From NCBI GenBank assembly GCA_045634445.1, contig JAZRAG010000072.1, positions 1 to 14,283 on the forward strand: 14,283 nt of DNA, in the 5' to 3' direction. Below, in pieces: positions 6,799 through 13,794 of the stretch (positions are counted from its first letter, which is position 1; each line of letters starts with the position of its first letter). The position numbers were made by a program, and so were the translations under genes. The stretch comes from Spyradenecus sp045634445. Its GTDB lineage: Bacteria > Verrucomicrobiota > Kiritimatiellia > RFP12 > DVOR01. Below the pieces are notes generated by a model. That model saw only the letters and a list, made by a program, of their open reading frames with translations, ran no database searches and was not told the origin of the DNA.

Positions 6799-7926
6799 TT
6801 AGGCTTCTGCGAGAGCCTTCTTGATGATGGCTTCCATTTCGTCTGCCTGATCTTCCATGCTCTTGACCATCTTGAGCTGGGTGCGGCAGCGGTCGACGTT
6901 GTGACCGGGGCGCTTGATGTGGAAGTAGGTGTCGCCCTGGAGGTAGTCGGTGAGGAAGCGGATCCCGATTGTCATCGTGATGAGGCGTGCGGAGAAGGCG
7001 AGTTCTTCCTTTTCACCCTGGGTGAGGAACTTCGCGCCGCGGCAGTAGCCCTTAGCGATGGCTTCGAACATATCCATACGAGAGAAGACCTTGGAGAGAT
7101 CCTGTTCGTCTTCTGCAGCGTTTGCAGTGGAGGTACGGCACATATCACCGAAGTCATAGAGTGCGAGACCCGGCATCACGGTGTCGAGGTCGATCACGCA
7201 GATACCCTTGCCGGTGGCGTCGTCCAACATCACATTGTTGAGCTTCGTGTCGTTATGGGTGACGCGTTCAGGGATTTCACCCTTTGCGCAACGATCCAAG
7301 AGGCGGCCGAAGGTGCCAGCGCGTGCCACGACGAAGTCGATTTCATCCTTCACATCCTTAGCACGGTTGAAGGCGTCCTTTTCGATAGCAGCGGTCAAGG
7401 TTTCATAACGCTTGACGGTGTTGTGGAAGTTGGGGATGGTTTCGTGCAAACGAGGATCCACGAGGTCTGCGACCTGGTTCTGGAAGTCTGCGAATGCTTC
7501 ACCGACGAGTTCAGCCTGAGCGGTGCTCTGGATCTGGTCGTAGGTCTTAGCGCCTTCCACGAAGATGTACATACGCCACCAATTACCTTCGGTGTCGTGG
7601 AAAACAGGTTCGCCATCGCGGGTGAGGATGAGGGTGAGGGTGCGACGAGAGATGTCTTCCACGCCCTGAGCACGAAGCTTATCTGCGATGTGACGGGTCA
7701 CGCGCAAAATGTTCTGCTGCACGTTTGCCGGCTGTGTAAAGACGTGATGGTTGATGCGCTGCAACAAGTAGTGCATAGGAGCGCCACCCACCGAATAGGT
7801 CAATTGATAAGTGTCATTGATGTGGCCGCTGCCGTAGGGGCAACCACTGACGAAATCGCCATAAACCTGGAATGCGGATGCAATTGCTTTCAACTCCTGC
7901 TGAGTTGCTTTACCGAGCTCTGCCAT
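6799..7926 (-). CDS. NahK-like N-acetylhexosamine kinase, aminoglycoside phosphotransferase fold (paralogue 2)
   Basis: 375 aa, with the same architecture as its neighbour: YGSGHINDTY (31-40), catalytic loop THNDTKLNN (223-231, catalytic D226) and CVIDLDT (243-249), then the shared MPGLALYDFGDMCRT and IGIRFLTDYLQGDTYF blocks. The likely role is ATP-dependent phosphorylation of an N-acetylated hexosamine or similar sugar. It is the first gene of the kinase-kinase-nagB group and is followed by a strong hairpin. The ribosome site is AAAGGG, 8 nt before the ATG. The two copies differ most in the N-terminal third and around the middle helix, which would suit different sugar preferences; that is inference. 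Other APH-fold small-molecule kinases, such as choline or homoserine kinase, are less likely given nagB. Confidence 0.8.
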   Translation of the reverse strand: MAELGKATQQELKAIASAFQVYGDFVSGCPYGSGHINDTYQLTYSVGGAPMHYLLQRINHHVFTQPANVQQNILRVTRHIADKLRAQGVEDISRRTLTLILTRDGEPVFHDTEGNWWRMYIFVEGAKTYDQIQSTAQAELVGEAFADFQNQVADLVDPRLHETIPNFHNTVKRYETLTAAIEKDAFNRAKDVKDEIDFVVARAGTFGRLLDRCAKGEIPERVTHNDTKLNNVMLDDATGKGICVIDLDTVMPGLALYDFGDMCRTSTANAAEDEQDLSKVFSRMDMFEAIAKGYCRGAKFLTQGEKEELAFSARLITMTIGIRFLTDYLQGDTYFHIKRPGHNVDRCRTQLKMVKSMEDQADEMEAIIKKALAEA

Positions 7927-7960
7927 AAAAATACCCTTTCGTGATAAGAGATACTGACTG

Positions 7961-7988
7961 ATAATATCTTTACTTTAACACATTTCAG
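7961..7988 (-). promoter_or_regulatory. Tentative promoter of the kinase operon
   Basis: On the minus strand a good -10 TATTAT (plus 7961-7966) lies 16 bp from a poor -35 CTGAAA (plus 7983-7988), about 34 nt upstream of the kinase ATG. The weak -35 suggests an activator or another start site. Confidence 0.3.
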
Positions 7989-8084
7989 CGAAAAAGCAAA
8001 GTCGCAAAATGCATCAAACCTACTTTTTCATTGAATAAAAAGGCCAAAAACACCTCTCAAAGCCAAAAAGAGCCCATCAAAATG

Positions 8085-8172
8085 AACTTAACCTCACTTC
8101 ACTTTAAACTCAAGTTCACTTCAAATCAAACTCAACCTCACTTCAAGGTGAACTCAACCTCACTTCAAAACG
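8085..8172. repeat. Tandem array of four imperfect 22-bp repeats (array 1)
   Basis: Units of exactly 22 bp lie at 8085-8106, 8107-8128, 8129-8150 and 8151-8172. Each begins AACT(C/T)AA and contains (C/G)(C/T)TCACTTCA; units 3 and 4 share their first 18 bases. There are no spacers, so this is not CRISPR. A 22-bp period cannot encode a peptide repeat in one frame. The array lies between the rnpB terminator and the kinase operon. Read on the minus strand the unit contains CTTGAAGTGAGGTTGAGTT, which resembles the unit of the second array at 13795-13882. The rest of the 388-bp gap (7927-8314) holds no gene that I can support. Confidence 0.85.
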
Positions 8173-8269
8173 GCTTCAAACAGTCTTTAAAATTCACGTT
8201 AAAAAGGTTTAGAAAAGCACGCAGCCCAACTTGAAAATGCCATCATCTAAAACGTAAAATGCGATAACT

Positions 8270-8303
8270 TAAAAACGCCACTGAAGACATGCTTCAATGG
8301 CGT
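8270..8303 (-). terminator. Terminator of rnpB
   Basis: On the minus strand ACGCCATTGAAG (plus 8292-8303) pairs with CTTCAGTGGCGT (plus 8275-8286) around a 5-nt loop, with one G-U pair, and is followed by TTTTTAAG. It begins 12 nt after the RNase P RNA 3' end. Confidence 0.88.
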
Positions 8304-8314
8304 AAAAAAAGAAT

Positions 8315-8708
8315 CATTGTCGGGGTTATAAGCCGAGTTCTGTGCCCTTGCGGGTGTCAATCATTTGACTAAGCGCCCAACCCGCGAATACGCCCAAAAA
8401 GGAGTTCACCCGAGGGATAAACGTTCTTTTTGAGGGGAGAAGACCTCCTCGATGCGAGCAGCATCTCTTCGCCTATTTGGGTTTGCTCCGGGAGAGGTTT
8501 ACCTTGCGCGGAGATTCTCATCTGCCGTCGGTGAGCTCTTACCTCACCTTTTCACCCTTACCTGTTGCCAGGCGGTTTGTTTCTGTGGCACTGCTATCAC
8601 ACGGATTTGCTCCGTGCCCACCCACCATTACAGCGGGTCTCCCTGCTCTGTGGAGTCCGGACTTTCCTCCCACAGTCGTGCTGTGAGCGATTGACCACCC
8701 CGACAATG
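8315..8708 (-). ncRNA. rnpB: RNase P RNA (catalytic subunit)
   Basis: About 394 nt. It matures the 5' ends of tRNAs together with the RnpA protein. The universal 5' core is GAGGAAAGTCCGGACTCC on the minus strand (plus 8652-8669). The universal 3' core is ACAGAACTCGGCTTAT (plus 8327-8342). Both can be aligned to E. coli M1 RNA by eye. Ends were set by helix P1: CATTGTCGGGGT (plus 8697-8708) pairs perfectly with ACCCCGACAATG (plus 8315-8326). The length is close to the E. coli RNA (377 nt) and the order suits type A. Transcription probably stops at the hairpin at 8275-8303. The 5' end lies only 17 nt below the zinc-ribbon gene and I see no clear promoter in between, so the RNA may be cut from a longer transcript or its promoter overlaps that gene. 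Confidence 0.95.
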
Positions 8709-8725
8709 AAAAGGGGTGCTCTCAA

Positions 8726-9436
8726 TTAGAGAAGAATACGGCCGCAGCTCGGGCAGTAAACGAGGGTGCCGTTAGCGCTCTTTTCGGCTGCAAGCACGGC
8801 CTGCTTTACAGAGGCGGGCTGTACGAGGTTGCAACCCGTGCAAACACTGTCATTGCGGTTGAACTGCACAGCCGCGGGCCAGCAGGTCTTACGCACGCGT
8901 TCATAGTAGTGAAGGTGTGCGGGATCAACAGCTGCTGCCACTTCGCCACGCTGAGCCTGGAGCGATGCGATTTCAGCTTCCACCTGAGCCTTGCGAGCAT
9001 CGAGAGAAGCGAGGATATCGGCGACTGCGGCATCTTCTTCAGCCTTGAATGCGCGAGCGGCGTCCAAACGGCGTTCGGTAGGCGTGCGGTTTTCGGCCAC
9101 GCGTTCGGCAGCGGCGGCTGCGGAGGAGGCTGCAGCTTCAGCGGCTGCGTATTCAGCGGCGGCAGCTTCCTGGCCCTTGAGGCTCATGGTGCGGCCAGCA
9201 TTGCGTTCGGCGCGGTTCATATTGTCGCGCTGACGCGTGTAGTCGTGCTGGAAACGTTCATATTCGCGCATGGTTGCGAGGTCATCGGCTTCAGCCTTAT
9301 CCACGGCCTGCTGTGCGACGACTTTGCGAGCTTCTGCTTCCTTACGGCGAGCAGGCAAGAGAACGAGCAATTCGCGCTGGAGATTGCGGAGGCGATTGTC
9401 TTCGTCCTGAAGTGCGAGAAGGGAATCGAGTTTCAT
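8726..9436 (-). CDS. Coiled-coil protein with C-terminal C4 zinc ribbon (DUF164/CT398-like)
   Basis: 236 aa. Residues 1-170 are almost all charged/alanine-rich helix, including an Ala-rich stretch at 90-110, consistent with a long antiparallel coiled coil. The C-terminus carries a zinc ribbon: CTGC (C199, C202) and CPSCG (C228, C231), spaced as in the zf-RING_7 family, whose members are about 235-250 aa. The family is widespread. The Chlamydia member CT398 binds sigma-54 and secretion proteins, and the Helicobacter member HP0958 binds flagellar RNA and sigma-54. The role here is not known. Ribosome site AAAGGA lies 6 nt before the ATG. It begins 27 nt after the hydG stop, probably in the same transcript, and rnpB follows. 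Confidence 0.85.
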   Translation of the reverse strand: MKLDSLLALQDEDNRLRNLQRELLVLLPARRKEAEARKVVAQQAVDKAEADDLATMREYERFQHDYTRQRDNMNRAERNAGRTMSLKGQEAAAAEYAAAEAAASSAAAAAERVAENRTPTERRLDAARAFKAEEDAAVADILASLDARKAQVEAEIASLQAQRGEVAAAVDPAHLHYYERVRKTCWPAAVQFNRNDSVCTGCNLVQPASVKQAVLAAEKSANGTLVYCPSCGRILL

Positions 9437-9463
9437 AGGGTTCCTTTGTTTGTAGAATGTAAA

Positions 9464-10885
9464 TTAGAAATAGAGATCGCGCTTTCCAGCGCGGACCTGT
9501 TCAAGGCGCTTCACGATTTCATCGCGCAGTTTACCATCGAGTTTATCGAGTTCTGCAGCGATAAGAGCCTCACCCTTTGCCTTGGTTTCAGAGGAAGCGT
9601 AGTCTTCGAGATATTCTGCGAGCGTCATAATTGCATTGGGCGTGCAGAACTTTCCAATAAAGCCAGGAATGGCGTATTCCATGAAGTGTTCGCCCGTGCG
9701 CCCTAAACGATAGCAACTGGTGCAGAAGCTCGGGATGTAACCGCCTTCTAAGATTTCACCAATAACTTCGTCAAGACCGCGCGTATCGCCCACTTTAAAC
9801 TGTTCGCGATTTAACGTCTGTTCATCGCCTTCGCGCTTTTCCTGATAACCGCCAATTTCAAGCTTGGTGCCAGCATCAATCTGCGATACACCAAAAGCCA
9901 AGACTTCGTGACGCAATTCTGCAGGTTCGCGAGCGGTCATGATCAGGCCCGTGTAAGGCACAGCCAAGCGCAAGATTGCGACAAGACGCTTGTATTCACC
10001 GTCGCTTACTTGATACTTCAAGTTGAGGTCTAAACCTTCTGCAGCCTTAATACGCGGGAAGCTCAACGTATGAGGCCCCACGCCAAACTTCTGCTGCAGA
10101 TAAAGCGCGTGCGTTACCATGGCCAAGACTTCAAAGCGCCAATCGTAAAGGCCGAAAAGCACGCCCAAACCCATGTCGTCAATGCCTGCGCGGAAAGCGC
10201 GATCAAAGGCATTTAGACGCCACATATAGTTGCCCTTCATCGTATTGGCGGGATGCCATTCGGCGTAGGTCTTCTTGTGGTAGGTTTCTTGGAAGATCTG
10301 ATATGTGCCAATGCCTGCTTCCTTGACGATGCGGAAGCCCTCTTCGTCAAGCGGGGCAGCATTGATATTCACGCGGCGAATTTCACCATTGCCCTTCTTC
10401 GTAGCATAAGTGGTGCGCACCGTATGAGCAATAAACTCTGGCGAGTACTTCGGAGCTTCGCCGTAGACGAGAATCAAACGTTTGTGGCCGAGGTCTTCAA
10501 GCGCCTCGACTTCGCGAACGAGTTCTTCGTCGGTGAGCGTGTGACGCACTGCGGTGTGCAACGAACTGCGGAAGCCGCAGTATTTGCAGTTGTTCGTACA
10601 GTAGTTGCCAACGTACAAGGGTGCAAAGAAGACAATACGATTACCGTACACCTCTCGCTTCAATGTACGAGCGGCTTCAAAGATCTCTTCAACCAATTCG
10701 GGGCTTTCTGCGCCCAAAAGAACGGCGGTTTCTTCAACGCTTAATGCCTCTTTTCGCAGACTCTTTGCGATGACACGACGTACGGCTTCAGGGTCTTCTT
10801 TCAGCCCTGCTACGATCGTTTCAAGCTTGGCGTCATCGATAAAATCAACGGCATCCGCGCTTAATGCGGTATTCATTTTGTACAT
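9464..10885 (-). CDS. hydG: [FeFe]-hydrogenase H-cluster maturation radical SAM enzyme HydG
   Basis: 473 aa, the usual HydG length. It cleaves tyrosine into p-cresol and dehydroglycine, supplying CO and cyanide for the 2Fe subcluster of [FeFe]-hydrogenase. The radical SAM cluster motif CTNNCKYC gives C96, C100 and C103 (CX3CX2C). The HydG-specific C-terminal motif CX2CX22C is intact: C388, C391 and C414. This separates it from ThiH, which lacks that motif. AAGGAG lies 8 nt before the first ATG, so the start at 10885 (MYKMNT) is preferred to the ATG three codons later. hydE, hydF and a hydrogenase gene are not in this window. Two candidate promoters lie upstream, and the zinc-ribbon gene follows by 27 nt. 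Confidence 0.95.
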   Translation of the reverse strand: MYKMNTALSADAVDFIDDAKLETIVAGLKEDPEAVRRVIAKSLRKEALSVEETAVLLGAESPELVEEIFEAARTLKREVYGNRIVFFAPLYVGNYCTNNCKYCGFRSSLHTAVRHTLTDEELVREVEALEDLGHKRLILVYGEAPKYSPEFIAHTVRTTYATKKGNGEIRRVNINAAPLDEEGFRIVKEAGIGTYQIFQETYHKKTYAEWHPANTMKGNYMWRLNAFDRAFRAGIDDMGLGVLFGLYDWRFEVLAMVTHALYLQQKFGVGPHTLSFPRIKAAEGLDLNLKYQVSDGEYKRLVAILRLAVPYTGLIMTAREPAELRHEVLAFGVSQIDAGTKLEIGGYQEKREGDEQTLNREQFKVGDTRGLDEVIGEILEGGYIPSFCTSCYRLGRTGEHFMEYAIPGFIGKFCTPNAIMTLAEYLEDYASSETKAKGEALIAAELDKLDGKLRDEIVKRLEQVRAGKRDLYF

Positions 10886-10928
10886 ACTTCAAACTCCTTG
10901 CCGCGGACGCGCCTTTTCCTATGATGAG

Positions 10929-10943
10929 GACGTGCCGCACGTC
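10929..10943. promoter_or_regulatory. Palindrome in the hydG leader
   Basis: GACGTGC and GCACGTC flank one central base. As DNA it could be an operator; as RNA it gives a 6-bp hairpin with a 3-nt loop, about 45 nt before the hydG start. No regulator is assigned. Confidence 0.4.
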
Positions 10944-10965
10944 ACCTAACGGCAAAACGGCAGAT

Positions 10966-10995
10966 ATAATACACGCTTTTATAGCGTTTGCGCAA
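10966..10995 (-). promoter_or_regulatory. Proximal promoter of hydG with an inverted repeat in its spacer
   Basis: On the minus strand a -35 TTGCGC (plus 10990-10995) and a -10 TATTAT (plus 10966-10971) are 18 bp apart. The spacer contains ACGCT-ATAAA-AGCGT (plus 10973-10987), a perfect 5-5-5 inverted repeat placed where a repressor would block RNA polymerase. It does not resemble an FNR site. Confidence 0.5.
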
Positions 10996-11009
10996 GTGTT
11001 ATCTCTTCT

Positions 11010-11038
11010 TTAATAATAGAACCACGCGTTTTTGTCAA
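11010..11038 (-). promoter_or_regulatory. Distal promoter of hydG
   Basis: On the minus strand a consensus -35 TTGACA (plus 11033-11038) is followed after exactly 17 bp by TATTAA (plus 11010-11015). It starts just after the yraN stop codon, and hydG is the next gene. Confidence 0.55.
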
Positions 11039-11044
11039 TGGTTT

Positions 11045-11494
11045 TTAGAGTTCTGGAGCGCGCGTTTCGCTCATGTCGAGTTGCTTAATCCATCGGATTT
11101 CAGGGATGCCTTTGGCGGGTGTTCCAATGACTTCCACTGCATCAAAACGGTAAAGCGTCTGGTCGTTTAAGAGAAAACGGCGTGCGAGCCAATGGGTGGC
11201 ACACCGACGTAGCAACTTGCGTTTACGCGTGTGAATCGCGGTTATTGGCGGTCCGTAATGTTCATTCTTGCGCGTTTTTACCTCAACGAAGAGAAAGATA
11301 CGTCCTTGTTTTGCGATAAGATCAAGCTCGCCATAACGAATGGGACGCACATTCTGAGCTAAAATGCGGCATCCGTGAAGTTGCAGATAACGCGCAGCCC
11401 AGCGTTCGCCCCAAGCGCCAGTAGGGAGCTCCGCGCCAGGAAAGTAGCGATCGCGGAGGTGAAAGAGCTTGAGGCCGAGGTTAAGAAGCGTCAT
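11045..11494 (-). CDS. yraN: YraN family (UPF0102) putative endonuclease
   Basis: 149 aa. It belongs to the YraN/UPF0102 family, which has a restriction-endonuclease-like fold and is often about 120-130 aa; the extra length is at the N-terminus. Visible motifs are GAWGERWAARYLQLHG (27-42) and the nuclease signature RYGELDLIA (53-61), with E56 and D58, then FVEVKTRK (69-76) with E71 and K73. Its biological job is unsettled; roles in DNA processing have been proposed for the family. The ATG directly follows the permease stop (TAAATG) with no evident ribosome site, so translation is probably coupled to the permease gene. The rsmI neighbour usual in proteobacteria is absent here. Confidence 0.9.
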   Translation of the reverse strand: MTLLNLGLKLFHLRDRYFPGAELPTGAWGERWAARYLQLHGCRILAQNVRPIRYGELDLIAKQGRIFLFVEVKTRKNEHYGPPITAIHTRKRKLLRRCATHWLARRFLLNDQTLYRFDAVEVIGTPAKGIPEIRWIKQLDMSETRAPEL

Positions 11495-12499
11495 TTAACG
11501 ATTGCGTAGTGCAGGATCAAACACATCACGCAGCGCATCTGCCAGTCTATTGAAGATGAAGACTAAGAGGAAGATCGCGAGCGATACGAAGGTAAGTTCC
11601 CACCAGATGCCTTGCCATAAACGTGCACGTGCATTGTTGATCATGATACCCCAAGAGGGCTCACCCTGCACACCGATACCCAAGAAGCTCATAAAGACTT
11701 CGGTGGCGACGCTTGCGGGGAAGCGAATTGAGAAGGAGATGAGCACAATATGCATTACATTCGGCAGAATATGACGGAAAAGAATGCGCATTGGCGAATA
11801 ACCCAAAACACGCGCTGCGTGCACATAGGGGCGATCGCGGTGTTTAATCACTTCCGCACGAATATTACGGCAAACGCTCACCCAAGTGGTAAGGCCGATG
11901 CCGAGATAGATACCAAAGAGGCCTTTTCCTGCGATCATTGCAATCGCAAGGATAAAGAGTAGGCCAGGCATCGCAGAAACTGTCGCGCAAAGCCAAACGA
12001 CCGCACTGTCAATCTTACCACCAAAATAACCGCCTAAGCATCCTAATAAGACGCCGAGCGGGATGGCGATGAGCGAAGTCATAATGCCGACGTGGAAGGC
12101 AATACGCGCACCTTGCACGAGACGCTGGAGTACATCGCGGCCGAGGTTATCAGAGCCTAATAAGTAAGTGTGTTCACGTGCGGGGATAACCTTGCCCTGC
12201 GCAGTCGTTGTTTCGGGGAAAGTCGCCTTCGTTAATGGCGGTACATAACGGCTTTCCATGTGAAGTTCGTTGTAAGGCGGTGTTTGATTCGAACCGAAGG
12301 TAATTTCCGTGAAAGGCACGCGGAACCCGTGGTTGTAATACTGATAGACGCATTCGCCATAAATTGCAGCAAAGGTGTAAATCAAAATCACCACAATGCA
12401 GAAGCGGGTCATCTTGTCTGACCACAAACGCTGCCACGCGGAAGGGCCGCGAAGCGCCACGCTTTCTGCACTCGCCTGAGATGCTATTGCCTTACTCAT
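11495..12499 (-). CDS. ABC transporter permease, DppC/OppC type
   Basis: 334 aa inner-membrane permease of the peptide/nickel ABC importer family. A cytoplasmic N-terminus precedes TM1 (about 33-53). A periplasmic stretch follows to GSDNLGRDVLQRL (115-127), the conserved entry to the permease domain. Further helices are near 132-158, 166-190, 245-268 and 300-318. The EAA loop, which docks the ATPase, is at about 221-250 (YVHAARVLGYSP). SFLGIG (271-276), PSWG (281-284) and the terminal ADALRDVFDPALR also fit the family. It overlaps the upstream permease by ATGA, so the two are co-translated and pair as a heterodimer. No ATPase or binding protein is adjacent. The TM1-GSDNLGRD loop is longer than in typical DppC, somewhat like the microcin C permease YejE. 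Confidence 0.9.
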   Translation of the reverse strand: MSKAIASQASAESVALRGPSAWQRLWSDKMTRFCIVVILIYTFAAIYGECVYQYYNHGFRVPFTEITFGSNQTPPYNELHMESRYVPPLTKATFPETTTAQGKVIPAREHTYLLGSDNLGRDVLQRLVQGARIAFHVGIMTSLIAIPLGVLLGCLGGYFGGKIDSAVVWLCATVSAMPGLLFILAIAMIAGKGLFGIYLGIGLTTWVSVCRNIRAEVIKHRDRPYVHAARVLGYSPMRILFRHILPNVMHIVLISFSIRFPASVATEVFMSFLGIGVQGEPSWGIMINNARARLWQGIWWELTFVSLAIFLLVFIFNRLADALRDVFDPALRNR

Positions 12500-13665
12500 G
12501 ATGCAAACCTCACACGGGGATCAAGCCAACCGTAGGTAATGTCTGTGATGAGGTTGACGCACTGATAAATGAGTGCGCCGAAAATCACCACCGCGCGCAC
12601 TACCGACATGTCTGCCGAGTTAATCGCATTAATCGAAATTGACCCTAAGCCCGGGATGCCGAAGAAACTCTCCAAAAGGAGGCTGCCAGTGAAAAGGTAG
12701 GGAATTGCGAGCGAAATATAAGTCACAACAGGAATCAACGCATTGCGCAAGACATGCACGAAAAGCACGCGTGCCGGCGAGACTCCCTTAGAGACTGCTG
12801 TGCGAACATAAGGCTTGTAGACTTCATCCAGAATCGCTGCGCGATAGAAGCGCACGTCTGGTCCCAAACTACCAGCTACGCCGATAATCACGGGTAAAAC
12901 CAAGTAATAAGCGCTTTCATAGCCCCAAATCGGGAAGGCGGGCCACTTAAATCCTAAGAAGTACTGCCCAAGTAAAATCCACACAACATAGTTGATACTC
13001 ATTAGCAACGTAGAAACTGCGAGTACGCCGCGGTCCAAAAGCCCCCCTTGGCGGGCGGCGCACAGCAATCCCAAAGTTACCCCTAAGACCGCGCCGAAAA
13101 AGAGAATCGGCACAGAGAGGGACATCGTGGGCAAAAGTCCCTGCGCTAATACCTGCGTAACGGGTTGCTTTGTTTCTAACGAGTAACCCAAATCTAACTT
13201 TGCTAAGCTCTTCAAATAACGCCAAAATTGCGAATCAAAGAAGTGACGCGTCTGTCGCAAAACATCGGTGGCACCCACGACTTCCGTTACTTGCCAACCT
13301 GTTGGCACTTGCACTTCAGAGGGTTGTGGCACGAGGCGGATGTCGCCCGTGTCAGGGTTTCGCAAGGTGACCGAGGAGGCGCCAGGGAAAGTGTACACCC
13401 CTTCTTGCAAAGGGAATGCCAATTCTGACTGCCCATTCGCGTCCTTACGCAAGGCATCCACAGAATACTGCGAACCAAAGAAAAGCGGGAGATCGTAGCC
13501 ATTCGCGGCATCAAAAGCTACAATAGCCTGTTGACTTGCGTGCTGTCCTAACACCGTTTGTGCTGGAGAACCGCCCACTACATAGAACAAGATAAAAGAC
13601 AAAACCAACACACCAAAGGTCGTTGGAATCATCTCCAATAATCGTTTGCCAATATAACGCCACAT
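12496..13665 (-). CDS. ABC transporter permease, DppB/OppB type, with enlarged periplasmic loop
   Basis: 389 aa from this start. MWRYIGKRLLEMIP is the typical opening of OppB/DppB permeases, so the start at 13665 is preferred to the ATG two codons upstream or a TTG at 13686. TM1 is at about 10-31; later helices are near 181-203, 213-235, 252-270, 311-335 and 364-385. The conserved LDLGYS lies at 157-162, tens of residues later than in ordinary DppB (about 310-340 aa in total), because residues about 60-140 form an inserted periplasmic domain. The EAA loop (about 286-312, YVRTAVSKGVSP) and ESFFGIPGLG (342-351) are intact. It pairs with the downstream permease. The substrate is unknown: a peptide, an opine, nickel or a microcin-like compound are all possible. 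No Shine-Dalgarno is visible. Confidence 0.9.
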   Translation of the reverse strand: MWRYIGKRLLEMIPTTFGVLVLSFILFYVVGGSPAQTVLGQHASQQAIVAFDAANGYDLPLFFGSQYSVDALRKDANGQSELAFPLQEGVYTFPGASSVTLRNPDTGDIRLVPQPSEVQVPTGWQVTEVVGATDVLRQTRHFFDSQFWRYLKSLAKLDLGYSLETKQPVTQVLAQGLLPTMSLSVPILFFGAVLGVTLGLLCAARQGGLLDRGVLAVSTLLMSINYVVWILLGQYFLGFKWPAFPIWGYESAYYLVLPVIIGVAGSLGPDVRFYRAAILDEVYKPYVRTAVSKGVSPARVLFVHVLRNALIPVVTYISLAIPYLFTGSLLLESFFGIPGLGSISINAINSADMSVVRAVVIFGALIYQCVNLITDITYGWLDPRVRFAS

Positions 13666-13669
13666 AATC

Positions 13670-13700
13670 ATTATAGTATAACACAACTATGCCGTAGTTG
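13670..13700 (-). promoter_or_regulatory. Promoter and operator-like palindrome of the permease operon
   Basis: On the minus strand TATACT (plus 13675-13680) overlaps TATAAT (plus 13670-13675), both good -10 elements; no good -35 is present. Directly upstream CAACTA-TGCCG-TAGTTG (plus 13684-13700) is a perfect 6-5-6 inverted repeat occupying the -35/spacer region. With this -10 the transcript would start at or within a few bases of the permease ATG, giving a leaderless mRNA. The palindrome may be an activator or repressor site. Confidence 0.5.
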
Positions 13701-13794
13701 ACGGCGTCCTCGGGTGCTTCGTTTTTCAAAAGAGAAACCCTTAAAAAGGTACAGAAAAAGGAGGTAAAATCAAGGGGATTCTGATGTGCTTTTG

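Noticed and set aside
8031..8234. 67-codon + strand frame over the first repeat array
   Set aside because: The 22-bp period shifts frame in each unit, there is no ribosome site, and composition is low-complexity. It is better explained as non-coding repeats.
8452..8694. Two + strand open frames across 8452-8694
   Set aside because: They lie entirely on the antisense of RNase P RNA, whose conserved cores and P1 helix are clear.
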